Source: Hyphomicrobiales bacterium (GTDB lineage Bacteria > Pseudomonadota > Alphaproteobacteria > Rhizobiales > Rhizobiaceae). Taken from it: 64,000 bases of DNA. The position numbers and the translations under genes were made by a program. The notes beneath the pieces were generated by a model. The model worked only from the letters and a program-made list of their open reading frames with translations. It made no database searches and was not told the origin of the DNA. Positions within the stretch are counted from its first letter, which is position 1. Each line of letters begins with the position of its first letter. Of this stretch, positions 23,706 through 31,436 are shown in pieces. The stretch spans positions 62,001 through 126,000 of the forward strand of contig UBMI01000011.1 of NCBI GenBank assembly GCA_900466475.1. Reading direction: 5' to 3'.

Positions 23706-26700
23706 ATGGCGATCTATCATATGAGCATGAAGCCGATCGCCCGCAGCGGCGGCCGCAGCGCCGTCGCCTCTGCCGCCTATCGTGCCGCCGTGCGGCTGAA
23801 GAACGAGCGCGATGGGCTGGTCCATGACTATTCCAACCGGCAGGGCGTCGAGCATGCGGAGATCATCATGCCGTCGGGTGTCGACGCCGATTGGGCCAGG
23901 AAGCGGTCCACCTTGTGGAACGCTGCAGAGCGTGCCGAGAAGCGCAGCGACGCCCGCGTTGCCCGGGAATTCGAGATCGCGCTGCCGCATGAGCTGAACG
24001 CGGAGCAGCGTCTGGCGCTGACGCGGGTCTTTGCGCAGGGACTCGCCAACCGCTACGGCGCCGCCGTCGATTTCGCCATTCATCAGCCGGGCGGGGGCGG
24101 CGATCTCCGCAACAGCCATGCGCATCTGATGATGACGACACGGCAGGTAACGGAGAGCGGACTTGGCGACAAGACCATGCTCGAGCGCGAGAACCGTTGG
24201 CTGCTGGCGAACAACCTGCCGCCGGCGCAGCTGCAGCTCAAGGACATCCGTCAAGTCTGGGAGCAGCTCGCCAACCGGCATCTGGCGATTGCCGGTCTCG
24301 ATATTCGCATTGACAACCGCTCGCATCTGGAAGCCGGCATCACGCTGGAGCCGACCGAGCATGTCGGTGTGCATGCGACTCAGGTCGAACGTCAGGGCGG
24401 CACGGTCTCGCGATCGCGTATCTCTTCGCAATCGGCGGATCGGAACGCCGAGATTATCCGCAACCGACCCGAAGACATCTTGCGGCTGATCACCAACGAG
24501 AAGAGCGTCTTCAACAAGTACGATATCGCCCGCGCCCTGCACCGGTACATCAATGATGATCAGCAGACTTTCCAGAATGCCTTCGCCTCGGTCCTGGCGT
24601 CAAAGGCACTCGTCGAACTGAAACCCGACAATGCGCAGGTTCGCGGCCGTGACGGTGAGGCACGCTATTCAACGGTCGAGATCGTCGCGATCGAGGCGGC
24701 GATGGCGAAGTCCGCTGTGGCGATGCATGAGCGCCGGAAGTTTGGAGTGGCCAGGCGCTATGTCGATGCGGCGATCGCCGAACAGGACCGGTCGATCCAG
24801 GCCGCGAGCGGATCGCCGGGGCAGGGGCTGTCGGCCGAGCAGCGCGGTGCGATCGAGCATGTCACAGCATCCAGTCAGATTGCCGCCGTTGTCGGTCTTG
24901 CCGGTGCCGGCAAGAGCACGATGCTGGCCGCCGCACGTCATGCCTGGGAGGCGCAGGGCTATCGTGTTCAGGGTGCTGCGCTCGCCGGCAAGGCGGCTGA
25001 AGGTCTGGAGGAATCCTCGGGCATTTCAAGCCGCACCTTGGCGTCCTGGGACTATTCCTGGCAGAACAATCGCAGTCGCCTCAGCGCACGCGACGTTTTC
25101 GTCATCGACGAGGCGGGAATGGTCGGCAGCCGGCAGCTGGCGCGCTTCGTCGACGAGGTCAATCGGGCAGGTGCAAAGCTGGTCCTCGTCGGTGACCATG
25201 AGCAGCTGCAGGCGATCGGAGCAGGGGCTCCATTCCGGGCGATCGCGCAAGCCGTCGGGCATGCGCAATTGTCGGAAGTCCGACGACAGAAAGCCGATTG
25301 GCAGAAGCAGGCCTCGATCGACTTTGCCTCCCACCGAACGGTGGAAGGACTGGCTGCCTATGAGGCGCATGGCAACGTCCAGCTGAAGGCGAACCGCGAA
25401 GACGTGCTGGCGGCGGTCGTCGCAGATTACGTCGCCGATCGCTCGGGAAATCCGAACGGTACGCGCATCGCGATGGCGCATCGACGTCGGGATGTGGCAG
25501 CGATCAATGCCGGTGTTCGCGCCGCGCTGCAGGCGCGTGGCGAGCTGGCCAAGGGCATTGCCGGATCGGTCGATCGAGGCGACGAGCTAACCTATCAGAC
25601 GAGCGTTGGGAAACGTGCCTTTGCACCCGGTGACCGCATCGTCTTCCTGGAAAACAATCGCGACCTCGGCGTCAAGAATGGCATGCTGGGCGAGGTCATC
25701 GCCGTCGCGCCGGACGCAATACAAGTTCGGCTTGACGGCAAGGCGCAGCCGTCGGGCGGGCAACGCGAAGTGACCATACCGGCCAATAGTTACCAAGCCT
25801 TTGACCACGGCTACGCCACGACGATCCATAAGACGCAGGGCGCCACGGTCGATCGCAGTTTCGTGCTGGCATCATGGACGATGGACCGGCATCTGACATA
25901 TGTTGCGATGACGCGTCATCGAGAATCCGTGCAGCTCTATGCGGGGCTCGATGAGTTCAAAACCGTGCAATCGCTCGGCGAGACCTTGAGCCGGTCAGGC
26001 GTCAAGGAAACGACGCTCGACTACAGCAATGATCTCCAGGGTCGGCGCGGCATGGAAAGTCACCACGACGCGGGCAGGGGACAGCAAGACTATGGCGAGG
26101 CACCGCGACAGCGCCCAACAGATCGCGCGGAGAGCGCTATTGAGCCGGCGCGTCGAATAGAACCCACGGTCGATCGCGATGTGACGGTGGGCGACCGGCT
26201 CGAAGGCAGTGATCAGCGTGGTGATCGTCCAATCCTCATTCCGGCAATCGCCAAATATGAGAGGAGCGTGGAGGACATTGCACGGTCAAAGGCGCTACCG
26301 GCCTTCGAGCGCGAATGGGAGACGGCAAAGTCGCTGGCCGGGCGGATCTATGCGAACCCAGAAAAGGCGATGGACGGACTGCGCGGGAGCATCCTCGATA
26401 GGAACATGGATCCTGCCGAACCCGGCAAACAGCTTCGATCCTCGCCAGCAACGTTCGGGCCTCTCGTGGGCAAGACAGGCATGTTCGGCGACAATCCGGA
26501 GCGCCGGCAAGCACTCGGCCTCATCAAGGGGCTGGCCTCCCATGTCGAGCAGTCCGGAAAGACTTGGCAGCGACGTCTCGAGGCTGAAACGAATTCCGAG
26601 CGCTGGAAGCGCGACAAGCAGGACGGGATTGCGGTGCCAGGGCTGAGCAGCCGGTCCGAGCACCTGCTTCGCGGGCTTGTTGCCGCGTTCCGCACCGACA

Positions 26701-26981
26701 AGGATCGCGCCCTTGCAGAACTGCTGGCATCGCCGGAAGGTCGTCGCGCGCTGGACGAAGCGAGGGAAATCGCAGGCGCGATGGAGAAGCGGTTCGGGCG
26801 CGCCGACCCCTCGGATCTTGCAGATCAGCTAAAGCGGGCAGGCCATCTGCCGAGTGGTGATATCGATCGTATCCGCGACGTGGTGCGCTTGGCAGACCGG
26901 AGCCATCTCGCCGAGCTGACGCATCAGATGGAGCTGAAGCGGTCGATCTCACGCACGAAAACCTTGGGCCTGAGACTATAG
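23706..26981 (+). CDS. traA: Conjugative relaxase-helicase TraA (MOBQ)
   Basis: A 1091-residue protein, close to the 1100 of Ti TraA. The N-terminal relaxase begins MAIYHMSMKPIARSGGRSAV with the catalytic Tyr25 (ASAAYRAA) and the metal-binding triad NSHAHLMMTTR around residues 136-146; it nicks oriT and stays attached to the 5' end. The middle is a RecD-type helicase with Walker A VGLAGAGKSTML and Walker B VFVIDEAGMVGSRQL, and the motif YATTIHKTQGATVD further on. The C-terminal 250 residues are charged and helical. The frame is open from 23514, but that stretch contains oriT; ATG 23706 behind AAGGGGAGGG is the true start. Transcribed away from the traG unit. Confidence 0.95.
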   Translation: MAIYHMSMKPIARSGGRSAVASAAYRAAVRLKNERDGLVHDYSNRQGVEHAEIIMPSGVDADWARKRSTLWNAAERAEKRSDARVAREFEIALPHELNAEQRLALTRVFAQGLANRYGAAVDFAIHQPGGGGDLRNSHAHLMMTTRQVTESGLGDKTMLERENRWLLANNLPPAQLQLKDIRQVWEQLANRHLAIAGLDIRIDNRSHLEAGITLEPTEHVGVHATQVERQGGTVSRSRISSQSADRNAEIIRNRPEDILRLITNEKSVFNKYDIARALHRYINDDQQTFQNAFASVLASKALVELKPDNAQVRGRDGEARYSTVEIVAIEAAMAKSAVAMHERRKFGVARRYVDAAIAEQDRSIQAASGSPGQGLSAEQRGAIEHVTASSQIAAVVGLAGAGKSTMLAAARHAWEAQGYRVQGAALAGKAAEGLEESSGISSRTLASWDYSWQNNRSRLSARDVFVIDEAGMVGSRQLARFVDEVNRAGAKLVLVGDHEQLQAIGAGAPFRAIAQAVGHAQLSEVRRQKADWQKQASIDFASHRTVEGLAAYEAHGNVQLKANREDVLAAVVADYVADRSGNPNGTRIAMAHRRRDVAAINAGVRAALQARGELAKGIAGSVDRGDELTYQTSVGKRAFAPGDRIVFLENNRDLGVKNGMLGEVIAVAPDAIQVRLDGKAQPSGGQREVTIPANSYQAFDHGYATTIHKTQGATVDRSFVLASWTMDRHLTYVAMTRHRESVQLYAGLDEFKTVQSLGETLSRSGVKETTLDYSNDLQGRRGMESHHDAGRGQQDYGEAPRQRPTDRAESAIEPARRIEPTVDRDVTVGDRLEGSDQRGDRPILIPAIAKYERSVEDIARSKALPAFEREWETAKSLAGRIYANPEKAMDGLRGSILDRNMDPAEPGKQLRSSPATFGPLVGKTGMFGDNPERRQALGLIKGLASHVEQSGKTWQRRLEAETNSERWKRDKQDGIAVPGLSSRSEHLLRGLVAAFRTDKDRALAELLASPEGRRALDEAREIAGAMEKRFGRADPSDLADQLKRAGHLPSGDIDRIRDVVRLADRSHLAELTHQMELKRSISRTKTLGLRL

Positions 26982-26987
26982 CGTTTT

Positions 26988-27232
26988 CTACCTCGCTGTC
27001 TGATCAGCGCAAAGCCTCGTCGCTTTGCGAAGCGCTGCGTTGATGCGGTCCTGCCAGCCCGGGCCATCTTCCTGAAAAGAGGCCAGCACATCGCCGTCGA
27101 TCGGATCGAGACGGTCTCAGTCGCGACAGGACCTGAACGACGCTCGACGGCCGTCGCGGGTGTCTTGGCCGGCTTGAACAGCGCTTCAGCGGGATTGACG
27201 GGTCGGCGGGGTGTCGTTGCGATGGGCTCCAT
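26988..27232 (-). pseudogene. BrnA-antitoxin-like gene, frameshifted
   Basis: On the minus strand MEPIATTPRRPVNPAEALFK runs in frame to ETVSI, after which the protein-like reading continues in another frame as LDPIDGDVLASFQEDGPGWQ and DRINAALRKA, ending at 26988. The second part has the GPGWQ-x-RINAALR ending typical of BrnA/DUF4415-type antitoxins. A small indel near 27120 separates the halves. It is convergent with traA; no BrnT-like toxin was seen beside it. It could also be a sequence error. Confidence 0.5.
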
Positions 27233-27303
27233 AATCCATACACCTATCCCTCAGGGGGGAGAGTTCTCACGGCTCCCGCTCGCAAAGAAAATGCCTGTTC
27301 AGG

Positions 27304-27564
27304 CTAGTGCCGGGTCAACAAAGGTTCGCCATCATCAAAGTTACCATTGCTGGCCGCATCATAGGAGTTCACGCTTCTGCCGCCGCCACGCGTACCAAAG
27401 GCGGTCAGGCCGATCATGATCTCTCGGGCTCGGTCGACGGCAGTGTGTTCGTCGATATAGGCCGCGTCTGCAACGTAAACGGTCACAGCATCACCGTCAT
27501 CGCCGATGAAGTCGACGCGCCAGCCGTTGCTTTCGTGGATCACCTTCGTGTTTGTCAGGTGCAT
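27304..27564 (-). CDS. Small conserved hypothetical protein in the ku operon
   Basis: An 86-residue acidic protein: NTKVIHESNGWRVDFIGDDG, VTVYVADAAYIDEHTAVDRA, REIMIGLTAFGTRGGG. It resembles small rhizobial proteins of unknown function and is compatible with a compact alpha/beta fold. It begins five bases after the stop of the shorter ku gene, so it is the third gene of that minus-strand operon, which hints at an end-joining accessory role, though this is only context. Confidence 0.68.
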   Translation of the reverse strand: MHLTNTKVIHESNGWRVDFIGDDGDAVTVYVADAAYIDEHTAVDRAREIMIGLTAFGTRGGGRSVNSYDAASNGNFDDGEPLLTRH

Positions 27565-27568
27565 GGCT

Positions 27569-28381
27569 TCAACCCGCCTTGCGGCCCTTGAGGTCTGCCT
27601 CGACGCTCTTGCGAAGAGCGTCCATGATATTGACCACGTTGGATTTGGGCGCCGCTTCCTCGGCTTTCCCTTTCGCCGTCTTCTTCGGCTTCAGCGCCTT
27701 CTTCTTCTCGTTGATCAGCTTGAGCAGGCTGGTCTGGATGGGATCGCTGACCATGTTCGGCGACCAATGCGCAGACTTTTGCTTGATGAGCTTCTGAACA
27801 AGCGGCACGAGATCGGGATCGGCGTGGTCCTCGATATCCTCGAAATAGCTCTCCTCCGGCCGCACCTCGTCGCCGAACCGCAGCGACCACAGGACGATGC
27901 CTTCGTCACGAGGCTCCAGGATCACGGCGCGCTCTCGGCGTCCCATAACAAGCTTGGAGACGCCGACGACACCCTCCGACTTCATGGCATCTCGGATAAC
28001 CGCGAAGGCTTCGTTGCCCACGGTATCGTCGGGCATCAGATAATGCGGCTTCTCCAAGTAGATCCATTCGATGCTGTCTGCCGGAGCGAACTTCTCGATG
28101 TCGATGGTCTTTACGGTGTCGAGCGCGACCCGATCCAGATCGTCCTCCGTCAGGATCACGTAGTCGTTCTCGCCGCGAGCATAACCCTTGGCCTCGTTGC
28201 CCTCCTTGACAGGTTTCCCCGTCACGCTATCGATGTACTGGGAGACAACCCTGTTCCCGGTATCCCTGTTCAGCGTATGGAAGCGAACCTTCTCGGACTC
28301 GGACGTCGCGGGGGTCATCGCCACGGGGCACGTGACTAGCGACAGCTTGAGGTAGCCTTTCCAGTAGTATCGCGGCGCCAT
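27569..28381 (-). CDS. ku: Ku protein (shorter paralogue)
   Basis: A 270-residue bacterial Ku, the ring protein that binds DNA double-strand ends and recruits ligase in non-homologous end joining. Family marks are the start APRYYWKGYLKLSLVTCPV, the FHTLNRDTGNRV block, YIDSVTGKPV, and IEWIYLEKPHYLMPDDT with AFAVIRDAMK. The lysine-rich C-terminal tail (KKKALKPKKTAKGK, then VVNIMDALRKSVEADLKGRK) carries the region that contacts LigD. It lies 12 bases after the longer ku gene. Adjacent, different ku genes are known in Sinorhizobium, where such pairs can form heterodimers. Confidence 0.95.
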   Translation of the reverse strand: MAPRYYWKGYLKLSLVTCPVAMTPATSESEKVRFHTLNRDTGNRVVSQYIDSVTGKPVKEGNEAKGYARGENDYVILTEDDLDRVALDTVKTIDIEKFAPADSIEWIYLEKPHYLMPDDTVGNEAFAVIRDAMKSEGVVGVSKLVMGRRERAVILEPRDEGIVLWSLRFGDEVRPEESYFEDIEDHADPDLVPLVQKLIKQKSAHWSPNMVSDPIQTSLLKLINEKKKALKPKKTAKGKAEEAAPKSNVVNIMDALRKSVEADLKGRKAG

Positions 28382-28393
28382 GAACTGTCTCCC

Positions 28394-29311
28394 TCAGCTT
28401 GCCTTGCGACGCGGAGCGGCTCCGGAGGAGGCGGCCTTCGACGCCACTCCGCGTGCGGCGCGCTGCCGACCACCGCCTTGATTGGCATTGGCAGCAGTCC
28501 GTTTCGTTTTGGACTCGACGGAGGCGCCAGCTTTGAGAAGCCCCGCGCTCTCGCGAAGAGCCGCCAGCAGGTCGTTCGGCTTGGAGACCTCGACCTTCTT
28601 CGGCTTCGGAAGCGACTTGCCCTCCATCTTCGCCTTAACAAGCTCGGCGAGGGCGGCCTCATAGCGGTCGTCGAAGGTCGCGGGATTGAACTCGCCTTTC
28701 TTGGTCGCGATGATGTGCTTCGCGAGGTCCAGCATCTCGCCCTCGATCTTCAGCTTGGGCATCTCCTCGAATGCCTTCTTCGACGATCGGACTTCGTAGT
28801 CGTAGTTCATCGTGGTGGCGATCAAGCCCTTGCCGTGCGGGCGTATGAGCACGGTTCGCATGCGGCGGAACAGCACGGCACGGGCAATGGCTGCGACCTT
28901 CGACTTCTTCATGCCATCGCGCAGGGCGACGAAAGCGTCGCCGCCCATTTTGTCCGGGGTCAGATAATAGGGCTTGTCGAAGTAGACGTCGTCGACCTCG
29001 GAGCAAGGGATGAAAGCATCGATCTCAAGCGTCTTGTTGCTTTCCGGGATCGTAGCAGCGACTTCCTCGGGGTCGATGATGATGTACTGGCCGTTGCCGA
29101 TCTCGAAACCCTTGGTCTGATTCTCCTTAGGAACGGGATCCTCCGTCTCGCTGTCGATGAAGACACGGTTAACCCGGTTGCCCGATGCCTTGTTGATCGT
29201 GTTGAAGGTGATGCGCTCGCTCGTCGAGGCTGCGGTGTACAGGGCGACGCCACAGCTCACTTCGCCAAATCTCAGAAAGCCCTTCCATTGGGCTCTATGT
29301 CCCGATGCCAT
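28394..29311 (-). CDS. ku: Ku protein (longer paralogue)
   Basis: A 305-residue Ku with the family start HRAQWKGFLRFGEVSCGVAL, the ITFNTINKASGNRV block, FIDSETEDPVPKENQTKGFE, and VDDVYFDKPYYLTPDK with AFVALRDGMKKSKVAAIARA. The tail after residue 250 is rich in Lys, Arg, Ala and Gly and probably binds DNA. First gene of a three-gene minus-strand operon (this gene, shorter ku, 86-residue protein). A near-perfect palindrome lies 46 bases upstream. With the stand-alone LigD-type ligase at 18632 it supplies the two essential end-joining parts on one replicon. Confidence 0.95.
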   Translation of the reverse strand: MASGHRAQWKGFLRFGEVSCGVALYTAASTSERITFNTINKASGNRVNRVFIDSETEDPVPKENQTKGFEIGNGQYIIIDPEEVAATIPESNKTLEIDAFIPCSEVDDVYFDKPYYLTPDKMGGDAFVALRDGMKKSKVAAIARAVLFRRMRTVLIRPHGKGLIATTMNYDYEVRSSKKAFEEMPKLKIEGEMLDLAKHIIATKKGEFNPATFDDRYEAALAELVKAKMEGKSLPKPKKVEVSKPNDLLAALRESAGLLKAGASVESKTKRTAANANQGGGRQRAARGVASKAASSGAAPRRKAS

Positions 29312-29356
29312 GCGCTGTACTCCGAATCAGTGGTGTTGACTCAAAGACGTGCGGGG

Positions 29357-29385
29357 ATGATTCGTTCCGACTCGAAACGAATCAT
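29357..29385. promoter_or_regulatory. Palindrome upstream of the ku operon
   Basis: ATGATTCGTT (29357-29366) and AACGAATCAT (29376-29385) are perfect complements, with an inner CGA/TCG pairing; TTTTT follows on the plus strand. It may be an operator for the ku promoter or a terminator for plus-strand transcription into it. Confidence 0.5.
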
Positions 29386-29463
29386 TTTTCAATGACTTAG
29401 GGAATCGCGCTTAGAAATTGATTCCAATAAAAGCGCTGTATCGGCGGTTGATAATTTCGTTCG

Positions 29464-29680
29464 TCAAGTCATCCGCCTGGCTCGGATCCGCCAGTCGAGC
29501 GGGGAGGCGTGGACGGCGACGCCCCCATCGTCCGCGTCCATCTGAAGCGTCGCGACGACCCCATCTAGAGGCATCACCCCTGGCAGATTTTCGGCTCGAA
29601 TGACTGCCGCGAGGTCATCGACGGCGTCTAGGCCGCGGGGTCGGTGTCCATTCCAACGTCCAAAGATAGCGCGTGATCAA
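29464..29680 (-). pseudogene. Broken paralogue of the 80-residue protein at 19657-19899
   Basis: Read leftward, ITRYLWTLEWTPTPRP runs into a stop, but in the next frame GLDAVDDLAAVIRAENLPGV then MPLDGVVATLQ continues to the stop at 29464. The intact gene has TRYLWTLDRAGRPLP then FDTMDDLTAFHANEDLPGVMP. A frameshift near 29632 separates the parts, and no ATG precedes the first. Confidence 0.7.
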
Positions 29681-29757
29681 TCCTGTTCTTCCGCCACTCT
29701 GATAACGGGTTCGGCTAGCGCTACAAGCTTTATCTGATGGACTTCGACTATTTCCCG

Positions 29758-29782
29758 GGAACCACTGGAATCGCGGCGAGTT
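29758..29782 (+). promoter_or_regulatory. Candidate EcfG promoter
   Basis: GGAAC at 29758, 16-base spacer, AGTT at 29779 (consensus cGTT), 36 bases before the DUF3606 gene. An inverted repeat ACCACTGGA / TCCAGTGGT overlaps it. Confidence 0.5.
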
Positions 29783-29817
29783 TCTCCAGTGGTAACCCAT
29801 TCACGAGGAGATGCTCA

Positions 29818-30000
29818 ATGACAAACAAACAGACATCCCGTGGTCGCGCTCAAGATCGCGCACGCGTCGCAGGCGGCCAGGATCATGAGGTCAAGTACGA
29901 AGCGAAAAAGGAAGGCGTCTCAAAAGATGCCGTCAAGAAGGCGGTGAGGAGCGCCGGAAACTCCCGGAAGAAAGTCGAAACCGAAATCGGTCGTCACTGA
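29818..30000 (+). CDS. DUF3606 domain protein
   Basis: A 60-residue basic protein, essentially one DUF3606 domain: RAQDRARVAGGQDHEVKYEAKKEG then VKKAVRSAGNSRKKVETEIG. Function unknown; these tiny proteins are frequent in rhizobia and often stress-induced. ATG 29818 with GAGGAG eight bases upstream is preferred over a longer frame from 29737. An EcfG-type promoter lies just upstream. Confidence 0.85.
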   Translation: MTNKQTSRGRAQDRARVAGGQDHEVKYEAKKEGVSKDAVKKAVRSAGNSRKKVETEIGRH

Positions 30001-30164
30001 TCGGACCCGAGTGGCGGAATTATCGAAGCCGTTGACGACCGCCGTGCGCGCCCGCCACGAACGACTTGCAGGTGCTCGAACTTCATGGCCATCGGGCGGC
30101 GGCTGCAACGATGCATTCGCGTGAGGCATTGGATGTCACAGGTAGAACACTCGGAGGCGTCGTT

Positions 30165-30760
30165 TTAGCCGACCTGCTCCACAGTCAGGGTGCCCGCTGA
30201 GAGCGGCCTGATCAACGACTTTGCCGAAACGGTCGGATCGAGCCAGCCGGCCCATGCGTCGCGTTCGAGGATGACGATCTGACGGTCATGGTAGGGCGCG
30301 ATGTCCGGTCCCGGCTCCATCGTCAGCATGGTGAATGCCGGCCCCACCTCCGGCGTTTCGCGCCAGGTGCCCGCGATGCAGAAGATCGGCTCGTCCTTTT
30401 TCGTGAACAGCCACTTGTCCTTGCGTTTCTTTTTAGGGACCTTCGGTTCGGTTCGGTGAACTCGTAGAAGCCGTCGGCAATGATCAGGCAGCGGTTGGAA
30501 GTAAACTCCCGTCCTTCTGACCGGAAATTATACACTGGCCGCTTGTTCGGACCCGGCCAGCTCCAGCGCCGCTGCACGAGCTCAGCCTCGTCGCGAACGC
30601 CATCAATGGACCGGACGATTGGCCCGACATCGGTGATCTTGATATCCTCACGCGCTTGGAGGTTCGGTATGCCCTCGCCGAAGCGGATCTTGATCTTAAG
30701 ATCGGAGAGGTCCTTGGCGATCGAGGCAGCGTCCACCGTCAGTCGATAATCATTACACAT
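30165..30760 (-). pseudogene. SOS-response-associated peptidase (SRAP/YedK/HMCES) gene, frameshifted
   Basis: SRAP proteins crosslink to abasic sites in single-stranded DNA through Cys2. The first part (MCNDYRL with Cys2, VYNFRSEG with the site Asn, DGFYEF with the site Glu) reads from 30760 leftward. The second part (WLFTKKDEPIFCIAGTWRE, key IAGTWRE, then APYHDRQIVIL with the site His) lies in another frame down to 30165. The break is exactly at a triple 5-base repeat TTCGG (30442-30456); two copies instead of three would restore the frame. All catalytic residues are intact across the break, so the damage is recent or reversible. It is divergent from a second SRAP gene, with an SOS box between. 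Confidence 0.85.
30442..30456. repeat. (TTCGG)3 tandem repeat at the SRAP frameshift
   Basis: Three copies of TTCGG in a row; removing one unit rejoins the two SRAP reading frames as EFTEPKVPKKKRK. Typical slipped-strand site. Confidence 0.85.
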
Positions 30761-30796
30761 GCGTTCCCCATTTCAGGTTGGTTGCTTGAAGTAGAG

Positions 30797-30811
30797 GTTC
30801 CTGATATGTTC
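30797..30811. promoter_or_regulatory. LexA/SOS box, alphaproteobacterial type
   Basis: GTTC-CTGATAT-GTTC matches the direct-repeat operator GTTC-N7-GTTC of alphaproteobacterial LexA exactly. It lies in the 56-base space between two divergent SRAP genes, six bases before the ATG of the rightward one, so damage should induce this locus. Confidence 0.85.
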
Positions 30812-30816
30812 TATTT

Positions 30817-31314
30817 ATGATGAGCGCGAAGGTTTTCCAGTCCGACGCCCCGCTCGACGAGCGCCGCGTCATCATAAGACGCCATGACGGCGATGTGGAG
30901 ATGGTCGAGCTGCCATGGGGGCTGCGTCCCCGCGAGGGCGGCCCGGGCGCCGTCAGTGTCGTCCGATCGGAAGGACGGACCTTTCCAGCCCACCGCTGTC
31001 TGGTGCCGGCTTCCGAGTTTCGCCACAAAAACTTCAGCTTCTCGCTCGCCAACAGTGACTGGTTCTATTTCGCAGGGATTTGGCGGCCCGAGACCAGTGG
31101 ATGGCCGGAGGCCTACGCGATTCTGACTATCGAAGCGAATGCGGATATCGTGCCCTACCACGATCGGCAGATGGCGGTTCTGACACGCGATCAGCGCATG
31201 GCTTGGCTCGATGGGCTTCAGGGGGAAGAAGAAATCCTGCGGCCTCTGCCGGCAGGGACATTCCGGGTCAAGCGCCGTGCGGGCTCTTCTGCCCAGTCGA
31301 TGCTGGCGGTTTAA
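30817..31314 (+). CDS. Divergent SRAP-like protein lacking the catalytic Cys2
   Basis: A 165-residue SRAP relative: LPWGLRPREGGPGAVSVVRSEG, HRCLVPASEF, YFAGIWRPE, AYAILTIEANADIVPYHDRQMAVL and the closing LRPLPAGTF. It retains the Glu (PASEF) and the His (PYHDRQ) positions, but it begins MMSAKVF and so lacks the Met-Cys start needed for the abasic-site crosslink; the substrate-binding Asn of the usual NARSE motif is also replaced (SVVRSEG). It may bind DNA without crosslinking or do something else. An SOS box lies just upstream, so it is probably LexA-controlled. Start at ATG 30817; ATG 30820 is equally possible. Confidence 0.8.
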   Translation: MMSAKVFQSDAPLDERRVIIRRHDGDVEMVELPWGLRPREGGPGAVSVVRSEGRTFPAHRCLVPASEFRHKNFSFSLANSDWFYFAGIWRPETSGWPEAYAILTIEANADIVPYHDRQMAVLTRDQRMAWLDGLQGEEEILRPLPAGTFRVKRRAGSSAQSMLAV

Positions 31315-31436
31315 GGCGCCAATCGCAACTCCAGGCTTCGTCCCGGAAGAGCTTGTTCGAATGTTGAGCTAAGATTTCTGACACCGGCGGTGGCCGCAAA
31401 TGCGCCGCCACCGCAGATGGACCCGACTTTCGCAGG

